35,086 nucleotides of DNA, from assembly GCA_016185755.1 (NCBI GenBank), contig JACPMX010000005.1:1-35086 (forward strand), written 5' to 3'. The translations under genes and the position numbers were made by a program. The notes beneath the pieces were generated by a model. That model was not told the origin of the DNA, did no database searches, and saw only the letters and a program-made list of their open reading frames with translations. The DNA comes from Candidatus Woesearchaeota archaeon (lineage in GTDB: Archaea > Nanobdellota > Nanobdellia > Woesearchaeales > GW2011-AR4). Shown piece by piece: positions 29,637 through 35,086 of the stretch. Position 1 is the stretch's first letter. Each line of letters starts with the position of its first letter.

Positions 29637-31040
29637 GGCTTCATCTATTTTTTCATGGCCGGGAGGAAGGATAGTGATTGAATTCCTTGCATTGCCCTGC
29701 ACCAGGGCATTGCCGCTGATGCTTATTTTTGAGCTCAAGGAATCGGACTCGTAATTATAGCTTATTTCTTGCGTCAATTGGCTTTTATCGACATTGTTCA
29801 GCTCGACAACCCTGTGCACTTTCCCGTCATCAAGCTCCATCTCCCTGATGTTGTAATAATTATTCGGCTTGGTTACTGCTATCTGCTCCTTGTTTTCCAG
29901 CGTGTTGCTTATTTCAACGTTGTCCAAAAACAGCAAGTCCTTGTCATAAACAAGCAGATTCCTGACATTTTTCAGCCCTTTGTAGGCAAAGTCGCTCAGC
30001 AGGGACGCAACCTGGTTGTTTTTCAGATGATATCTCAGGTAATTTACGATGCCGTTCAGCTCAATCTTTTTATTTGCAAAATCCACAAGGCCGTTATACT
30101 CCTTGAACTGCTGCGACCTGCTTTTTCTGAGGCACAGCCTGTAAACCTGGGATTCTTTAGGGACGTTGATTACGAAATCTTTCCTTAAATCCCTGTCATT
30201 GTAGAAATAGCTTCCGACCGGGTTTATTGTGATGCACCTGAATCCAAAAGTCTTGTCAGTCTCTATGACTGCTGAGTTATTTGCTTCTACAGTTTCGTTG
30301 TATCCATCCTCTTTTTTCGTCAAAGTCCCGTTTTCAATTGTGTAAGTTGGATTGTCGCCTTTGTCAACAGCAACTTTCCCTTTTCCCCTGAACTCGGCCT
30401 CGTTGTAGGAGCAGTCTGTAATTTTCAAGCCAACATCGGATTTTGTCGTCACTTCAACTTTATCGCCTACTTTGAATTCGCTGTCTTCTATATCGTCAAC
30501 CCTCAGGCAGTCGCTAAGGAAGGAGTCTGCCTTTTCAACTGAAAAAATATCTATTTTGGAGTTTAATTTTTGGATATTTGTCGTTACCGAGCCGTCTTTG
30601 ATGAAAGAGTCCGCTTTTTCTGCAGTGAGGATGCCGTTTTTGTATACGACGCCTTCGGCATTTATTAAGGTGATTCCATTTTGGGTGAGCCGAGGCACCT
30701 CTTGAGCCCTAAATCCATCAGAAGTCGCTTCAAAATCTATAACATTTTCTATCTGCGTATCGCTGATTTCCAGTTCACTTGCCGATATCAGTCCATCGTG
30801 CACAGAAATTTCACCGCCTATCTGAATTTCTATAGAGTTTTGGCGAATTATTGTTCCGGAAGGGACTGTGCCTTGATCCTCGCCTCTGTTATTAATTACA
30901 TTCTGAACATCATTTTGATTTGAGAAATCCCCTCCAAAGCTCCCAGCTTGTCCAGGAGATTGGACTGCACCTGGCTGGCTTAAAACCGATAAGGAAAAAA
31001 TAATTGTAAAAAACAAAAATAGCGCTAATTTAATTCTCAT
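29628..31040 (-). CDS. secreted protein of unknown function
   Basis: 470 residues with a signal peptide (about 1-22, ending SVLSQ). The mature part is rich in N, D, S and V, and predicted mostly beta. Two similar segments, GILTAEKADSFIKDGSV and IFSVEKADSFLSDC, point to internal repeats. Three cysteines lie in the middle. No family recognised. The tail is oriented towards, and overlaps by 9 bases, the convergent beta-helix gene. Perhaps a surface or envelope protein. Confidence 0.7.
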   Translation of the reverse strand: MRIKLALFLFFTIIFSLSVLSQPGAVQSPGQAGSFGGDFSNQNDVQNVINNRGEDQGTVPSGTIIRQNSIEIQIGGEISVHDGLISASELEISDTQIENVIDFEATSDGFRAQEVPRLTQNGITLINAEGVVYKNGILTAEKADSFIKDGSVTTNIQKLNSKIDIFSVEKADSFLSDCLRVDDIEDSEFKVGDKVEVTTKSDVGLKITDCSYNEAEFRGKGKVAVDKGDNPTYTIENGTLTKKEDGYNETVEANNSAVIETDKTFGFRCITINPVGSYFYNDRDLRKDFVINVPKESQVYRLCLRKSRSQQFKEYNGLVDFANKKIELNGIVNYLRYHLKNNQVASLLSDFAYKGLKNVRNLLVYDKDLLFLDNVEISNTLENKEQIAVTKPNNYYNIREMELDDGKVHRVVELNNVDKSQLTQEISYNYESDSLSSKISISGNALVQGNARNSITILPPGHEKIDEALR

Positions 31041-31064
31041 AAAGAGGAAATATATTAATTGCTT

Positions 31065-31487
31065 TTATTTCTTACTAATTTGCTCTGTTGAAACATAAGC
31101 TGGATTAGTCATTCTTTCGTTAGTTCCATATTTATGTGTAAATTTTCCATCACCCTCAATATCCACTAGTCCATATTCCATGGGGGGTTTTCCGTCAATG
31201 TCAACATAATAGGCCCAAATCTTTTCTTGCCCATTCTTCGTGGTTATGCTTAGCGTGTTAAAGTAAGTACCCTGTGCCGTCCTGTACACTCTTTGTATGA
31301 CCGGAATATTGACCCCTTCTATAATGTCTCTTCTTGTTTTTGTTTCCAAAAGTGTAGCACCCGCTATGCTGGGAATAGGCCACCCATTTGGATTTATTTC
31401 TTCTGCTTTAGCCATCTTAGCAAAGCCTAAACTAGAAGCTAACGCAAGGCTGCTAAAAAATGCTGCTACTCTTTTGTCTATTGTCAT
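31065..31487 (-). CDS. small secreted protein of unknown function
   Basis: 140 residues. A signal peptide (about 1-28, cleavage near KAEE) precedes a soluble domain with DIDGKPPMEYGLVDIEGDGK, which resembles a calcium-type or structural loop. No family recognised. A TATA-like ATTTATAAAG (near 31511-31520) and GGAG about 10 bases ahead of the ATG support the start. It ends 24 bases upstream of the previous minus-strand gene and may be read with it. Confidence 0.65.
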   Translation of the reverse strand: MTIDKRVAAFFSSLALASSLGFAKMAKAEEINPNGWPIPSIAGATLLETKTRRDIIEGVNIPVIQRVYRTAQGTYFNTLSITTKNGQEKIWAYYVDIDGKPPMEYGLVDIEGDGKFTHKYGTNERMTNPAYVSTEQISKK

Positions 31488-31598
31488 ACACCTTACTCCT
31501 TATTTTCCGTCTTTATAAATCTTTCGTTTTTTTCACTCTGTGGCAGTAGTGATTTTTATATGATTTATATAGGTTATTTACAATATTGAAAATAAGAC

Positions 31599-32324
31599 TC
31601 ATTTGACAGCAAACCTGAACGCATAAGGCTTGCCCATGATCATGGACTTGGAATCCTTGATGTTGTAAATCAAGGCCCCTTCATAGTCAATGACAGTAAC
31701 ATCAACATCATATCCATCCAGGGTGCTCATGTCAATGTGCCTCTTGTATTTTGCATCGAAGCCGACAATCTTGGTAATTAATTCATGAATATATTTCAGC
31801 CTGATATTAACCCTTGATGCAAACCTCTCAAAACTGATTGAGGCCTCGCTGCTGCTGACCTTAAGGGGAAATTCAACTTCAAACGTTACATCTTCCTGAT
31901 TTATCTGTGTTCTTGCGCTGATGCTTCCCTTCTCAACATCCCAACCCTGCTTCTTGAAGTCCTCAAAGTCATTGAGGCATAGGGCAAGGTTATTGTCAAT
32001 GTAAGAGGACAAGTCATTTTGCAATTTTTCGATGCCTGGAACTTTGTTCTCGTTGTAGTACTCAATACCAATATTCTTTGCCTTGAGGCTGTTTTCAGGA
32101 AACAGGCTTCCATGCTTTCCAAGCAATAACAAGCCGTCTTCAGCTGTTTTTTTGACGCAGCTGCTTATGTAGTTTTCTATGCTAGCCCTTTCGAAAATCA
32201 AAGGCTCAGCAGCGTTTTTTTTGTAGTAATTTGCAACATAAAATATCAATGCGGCTATTATGAGAATGAAAAGAGCAGCTGCCATGATGAATGTGACCTG
32301 CGCCTTTTTTCCCATCGGGATCAT
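31599..32324 (-). CDS. pilin-like membrane-anchored protein
   Basis: 241 residues; ATG 32315 (GKKAQVTFIM) is an equally good start. The leader KKAQVTFIMAAALFILIIAA fits a class III-like signal (KKA/Q) followed by one hydrophobic helix. The mature part contains two cysteines and is soluble. It stands apart from the pilus cluster on the opposite strand. Likely a minor pilin or pilus-associated adhesin for the same peptidase. Confidence 0.68.
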   Translation of the reverse strand: MIPMGKKAQVTFIMAAALFILIIAALIFYVANYYKKNAAEPLIFERASIENYISSCVKKTAEDGLLLLGKHGSLFPENSLKAKNIGIEYYNENKVPGIEKLQNDLSSYIDNNLALCLNDFEDFKKQGWDVEKGSISARTQINQEDVTFEVEFPLKVSSSEASISFERFASRVNIRLKYIHELITKIVGFDAKYKRHIDMSTLDGYDVDVTVIDYEGALIYNIKDSKSMIMGKPYAFRFAVK

Positions 32325-32375
32325 TCCGGTTCCTGCTCTATAAAAACATTTCTACTCCACCCCATTCCACAAACC

Positions 32376-32383
32376 TTTATAAA
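32376..32383 (+). promoter_or_regulatory. putative TATA box for the Dph2-like gene
   Basis: TTTATAAA lies 26-33 bases before ATG 32409, supporting that start and a leaderless transcript. This argues against the gene being a frameshifted remnant of a longer one. Confidence 0.55.
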
Positions 32384-32408
32384 CGAAACAAGCCACCTAA
32401 AAGCTGAA

Positions 32409-33116
32409 ATGCCGATGAAAATAATGATGGTGGAAGGCCGCTATACAGGGCCGATTGACTTGTCGAGGCTCGACACTAAGCTGCTTCCAAAAAAGATAGG
32501 GCTTGCAACCACGGTCCAGTTCCTCAACCATGTTGATGAGATAAAGCAATTTCTCAAAGACAGCGGAAAGGAAGTTTATGTTGACAGGATGAGGCAAAAG
32601 TATGAAGGCCAATTGCTTGGCTGCGACCAAGGCGGAGCTGAAAAGATAAAGGACAATGTTGATGCTTTTCTTTATGTTGGAACCGGAGTGTTTCACCCCT
32701 TGGGAATTGCTATAAACATAGACAAGGAAGTTTTCTGCTATGATCCCATACATTCCACAATGTCAAAAGTCGATCAGGACCAGGTTAAAAGATACAACTT
32801 AAAGAGGAAAGGGGCATATCTCAAGTTCCTTGAGGCTGATGAAATCGGAATCCTGGTTTCGCTAAAGCCCGGCCAGAACAATTTCAGGAAAGCTGTTGAA
32901 TTGAAGCAGCAATTGAAAGGCAAGAACTGCTACATCTTTGCCTTTGACACTCTTGATTTCAGCCAGATAGAGAACTTCCCGTTTATCCAATGCTGGGTCA
33001 ACACGGCATGCAACAGGATACTTGATGACTATTCAAAATTCCCAAGGCCTTTGGTTGATTTAAGCGACATAGAGAAGATGCAGAAAGTCGAGATGATACC
33101 AATAAAAACAAAATAG
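32409..33116 (+). CDS. dph2: half-length diphthamide-synthesis protein (Dph2-like)
   Basis: 235 residues instead of the usual 330-350. The middle and C-terminal domains of Dph2 are present: TTVQFLNHVDEIKQFL, EGQLLGCDQGG (Cys72), VDAFLYVGTGVFHPLGIAI, CYDPIHSTMS, and QCWVNTACNRILDDYSKFPRP (Cys195, Cys201). Archaeal Dph2 uses three cysteines for its [4Fe-4S] cluster. The two seen here have nearly the spacing of the second and third cysteines of the characterised Pyrococcus enzyme. The first domain with the first cysteine is absent. The start follows directly from a TATA box, so the gene seems genuinely short. It may need a partner protein elsewhere, or be non-catalytic. Confidence 0.82.
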   Translation: MPMKIMMVEGRYTGPIDLSRLDTKLLPKKIGLATTVQFLNHVDEIKQFLKDSGKEVYVDRMRQKYEGQLLGCDQGGAEKIKDNVDAFLYVGTGVFHPLGIAINIDKEVFCYDPIHSTMSKVDQDQVKRYNLKRKGAYLKFLEADEIGILVSLKPGQNNFRKAVELKQQLKGKNCYIFAFDTLDFSQIENFPFIQCWVNTACNRILDDYSKFPRPLVDLSDIEKMQKVEMIPIKTK

Positions 33117-33377
33117 CTATTTTTTCTTCTTGGAAAGAAGGTAAATCATCATCCTTATTTCTTTAAGCTCTTTCTTGGAAACATCAACCATCAGGCTTAG
33201 AAGAATGAACATCACTAGCAGGGTAAGCCAGCTGAATATTGCAATTATCATAAGCCAGCTTAATTGGCTGCTCTCAGCCTTGTAAGCGGTGTTTATCAGC
33301 TGGAACCCAAGAACAGCAGCGCCCAAGCCTACAACTAGAAGAACAATCTCAAACACGTTCATCTTGCTGTCAGACAT
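33117..33377 (-). CDS. small two-helix membrane protein
   Basis: 86 residues from ATG 33377, preceded by a purine-rich AAAGAGG; a TTG start at 33395 would add six residues. Two hydrophobic helices (about 10-29 and 41-63) flank a polar loop (TAYKAESSQL), with a basic C-terminal tail KKELKEIRMMIYLLSKKKK. No family recognised. It converges with the Dph2-like gene with no gap. Confidence 0.6.
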   Translation of the reverse strand: MSDSKMNVFEIVLLVVGLGAAVLGFQLINTAYKAESSQLSWLMIIAIFSWLTLLVMFILLSLMVDVSKKELKEIRMMIYLLSKKKK

Positions 33378-33446
33378 ATTTGGCCTCTTTTGCAAAGTCC
33401 TGCAAAGACTATTATTTAAACTTTATTGTTAGAGGGTATTGGTAAA

Positions 33447-33863
33447 CTATTGGCTGGTAATTAACGGCTGGTTAGCATCGGCTGATAGAATTACCCCTTT
33501 CTCTTTTGCTAATTCATATAATTTATGAAAATCATTTATAGGGATTAAAGGGCAATATTGTCCCCAAGTCCATATATCCTTTTTAGTTCCATTCTTCCCA
33601 ATTATATAATAACCAAAACGATATTCTATATCTCCAAGTTCTCTATTTTTTGTATGGACTATTTGACCTTGAGTTTCTACTCTTTTTAGTCTTTCAAAAA
33701 CAAAAACCTTTTCAGAAAGATTATGTTGTTTCATGAATACCCAAGCTTCTCTGACCCAAAAATGTTTACCTTGCCTACCAATATCTTTGAATGAAAACTT
33801 CTTAATAGGGTGTTTTTTGTATTCCTCTTCTTTCCTTTCAATAAATTCTTCAGCAGTTTCCAT
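33447..33863 (-). CDS. hypothetical protein in the DUF488 operon
   Basis: 138 residues, soluble, charged. Recognisable only as KHFWVREAWVFMKQHNLSEK and LGDIEYRFGYYIIGKNG. It has no family that I recognise. It starts 5 bases after the stop of the upstream 253-residue gene on the same strand, so it is the third gene of the operon. It is markedly A/T-rich compared with the ribosomal and pilus genes, suggesting acquisition from elsewhere. Confidence 0.6.
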   Translation of the reverse strand: METAEEFIERKEEEYKKHPIKKFSFKDIGRQGKHFWVREAWVFMKQHNLSEKVFVFERLKRVETQGQIVHTKNRELGDIEYRFGYYIIGKNGTKKDIWTWGQYCPLIPINDFHKLYELAKEKGVILSADANQPLITSQ

Positions 33864-33868
33864 TTTTA

Positions 33869-34630
33869 TTAGTATTTGTCATCTTTCTTTGGATAAATCA
33901 CAGAAATAATCATATAAGTTTTAAATCTAAAGTGGGTACCAACAAAGAAATATAAATCCTTCTTCTGTGGTAGTTCTATCAAAAATCTTTGCTTGACTTT
34001 TTCTATAACTTCATTCTCATCCTTATATTTTCCTTGCTTTCTGTATTCTTCACAATTACGATAAAGAGCCATTAGCTCCCAGTCTTCACACATTAGTTTA
34101 TGCGGTTTTTTGCAGTCTTTTGAACACTTATAAACATAAGAAAAAGACTTTTGTGGAATAAAAATCTTGACTGAGGATTTATTATCTATTAAAGATATTT
34201 GTTTGCTTTTCTTCTTGATTTTTTCATAGTAGGGGTTATCCTCAATAATAAAATCTATTATTTGAAAAGGTTTTATTATTCCAAGAGAAACTACTTTATG
34301 GTCTTTAGAATAAAGGTCTTCCATAGTTGTTATTTTCTTGTCAAGAAGTAATTTTATGTCTTTGAATTGGGCTTCACTTAAACCCTTGATGGATTTTGAT
34401 ATTATTTTACGACTTTCAGGTCTATGGTCTGATGGATTATCAGATTGTGTTTCGTACTCAATCCAATGCTTTTTCTTAAATCCGTCATTATGCCAAAAAA
34501 TTTTCCATTCAATCGGATAAATACGCCTAAATTCATCTTTGTCTGTTATTCCCCCGACACAGACCAAATGCTGATATTTTTTACTTACAATAGGGTATGT
34601 TTTTGCCAACACCAATAATTTTTCTTTCAT
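33869..34630 (-). CDS. cysteine-containing protein encoded beside DUF488
   Basis: 253 residues, soluble. A cluster KCSKDCKKPHKLMCEDW followed by LMALYRNCEEY gives four cysteines (C-x3-C-x7-C and one 11 residues on) that could bind zinc or an iron-sulfur cluster. The C-terminus reads LYFFVGTHFRFKTYMIISVI. The ATG overlaps the stop of the DUF488 gene by 4 bases (ATGA), so they are translated together. I know this only as a protein of unknown function found near DUF488 genes; this is recollection, not a search. Confidence 0.6.
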   Translation of the reverse strand: MKEKLLVLAKTYPIVSKKYQHLVCVGGITDKDEFRRIYPIEWKIFWHNDGFKKKHWIEYETQSDNPSDHRPESRKIISKSIKGLSEAQFKDIKLLLDKKITTMEDLYSKDHKVVSLGIIKPFQIIDFIIEDNPYYEKIKKKSKQISLIDNKSSVKIFIPQKSFSYVYKCSKDCKKPHKLMCEDWELMALYRNCEEYRKQGKYKDENEVIEKVKQRFLIELPQKKDLYFFVGTHFRFKTYMIISVIYPKKDDKY

Positions 34631-35086
34631 AGTAAGGTCATCTGCATCTTTTTTTGAATTTTATGAGGGGTAGGTTGATTAAGGTGGACAATTTTCCAGC
34701 CTTTTTTCTTTAATTCTTGAGATATGATACTTCTATGGCATTTAGAAAAATCTTTTTCAAAACACATTATGGCAGTTTTCCTCATTTTCGCCAATCCTTC
34801 CAAATCTCTTAATTCTTCTTGAACTTCTTGGTCATTAATGTGCTTAGTATATTCAAAAAAAAATTCTTTGTAATCCCAATCTTGATGTAGCTTGTCCCTT
34901 ATTCCCTTTGGCGACCCAAGATAATTAAAGTGCTTATATCTTATTCCAGCCTCTCTTAAGTATTGGTCAAGCAATCCTTTAGAAAATCCGTTTTTCCGAC
35001 TAAATGCTATCTCTCTAACATCAATTAATTGCTCTATTTTTTCTTGCATTAACTTGTCAATAAAATCTTCAATTTTTAATCCTTCA
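34627..35086 (-). CDS. DUF488 family protein (5' partial)
   Basis: The reading frame is open to the window edge (upstream residues EGLKIEDFIDKL precede the internal Met at 35049), so the start lies outside. Conserved DUF488 elements are IDVREIAFSRKNGFSK, YLREAGIRYKHFNYLGSPKG and CFEKDFSKCHR (two cysteines and the following histidine-arginine). DUF488 proteins are widespread and uncharacterised, often in accessory regions. The stop overlaps the next gene in the operon by 4 bases. The A/T-rich codon use is unlike the left half of the window. Confidence 0.85.
   Translation of the reverse strand, partial: EGLKIEDFIDKLMQEKIEQLIDVREIAFSRKNGFSKGLLDQYLREAGIRYKHFNYLGSPKGIRDKLHQDWDYKEFFFEYTKHINDQEVQEELRDLEGLAKMRKTAIMCFEKDFSKCHRSIISQELKKKGWKIVHLNQPTPHKIQKKMQMTLL

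Noticed and set aside
32409-33116. Frameshifted or assembly-truncated dph2
   Set aside because: The upstream sequence is the start of a divergent gene plus a TATA box at the right distance, and no remnant of the first domain is seen in another frame.

Overview
The window is a stretch of an archaeal chromosome, most likely from a DPANN lineage of the Woesearchaeota/Pacearchaeota type. The left edge carries an archaeal-style transcription and translation cluster: RNA polymerase A' ending at the usual A'/A'' split, then eL30, a NusA-like KH protein, uS12 and uS7. Many genes start 25-35 bases after an A/T-rich TATA-like box, as expected for leaderless archaeal transcripts. The pilin-like proteins carry archaeal class III signal peptides (KS/QAALEF type). 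The lineage is inferred from gene style, not from a tree.

Layout. (1) 1-4355: rpoA1 (5' end outside the window), rpl30e, nusA-like, rps12 and rps7. rpoA2, normally directly behind rpoA1, is not here. (2) 4290-5271: a 916-bp insertion at the 3' end of rps7. It is bounded by two copies of the last 66 bases of the gene, which differ only at synonymous positions, and carries a nucleotidyltransferase plus a 66-residue partner. (3) 5309-6358: prepilin peptidase. (4) 6407-10009: two tandem fusions of a phosphoribosyltransferase domain to a PQQ-type beta-propeller, followed by an overlapping membrane-anchored TlpA-type thioredoxin. (5) 10049-16698: an M23 metallopeptidase, a membrane-anchored TPR protein, a GNAT acetyltransferase, an unusual protein with three Hint (intein/hedgehog-like) domains behind an HxsD-like N-terminus, and a cysteine-rich secreted protein divergent from it. 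(6) 16704-26598: a type IV pilus-like locus with many pilin-like proteins, a winged-helix protein, a helical/TPR protein, a secretion ATPase and two TadC-type membrane proteins. (7) 26599-33395: an amino-acid permease fused to a methyltransferase, several secreted or membrane-anchored proteins of unknown role, and a half-length Dph2-like protein. (8) 33447-35086: an A/T-rich three-gene operon on the minus strand headed by a DUF488 protein (5' end outside the window).

The prepilin peptidase probably processes the pilin-like proteins. The ATPase and the two TadC proteins would drive assembly, and the remaining small membrane-anchored proteins would be minor pilins or tip and adhesion components. 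A self-complementary intergenic repeat of about 160 bp occurs twice with a 66-bp identical core (17470-17628, 25986-26149). A degenerate copy lies near 20800, and a fragment sits directly behind rpoA1 where rpoA2 is expected.

The strongest candidates for something undescribed are the synonymous-only duplication of the rps7 end around a small module, the PRTase-propeller pair with its thioredoxin, the triple-Hint protein, and the structured repeat family. No tRNA, rRNA, CRISPR array or transposase was seen.
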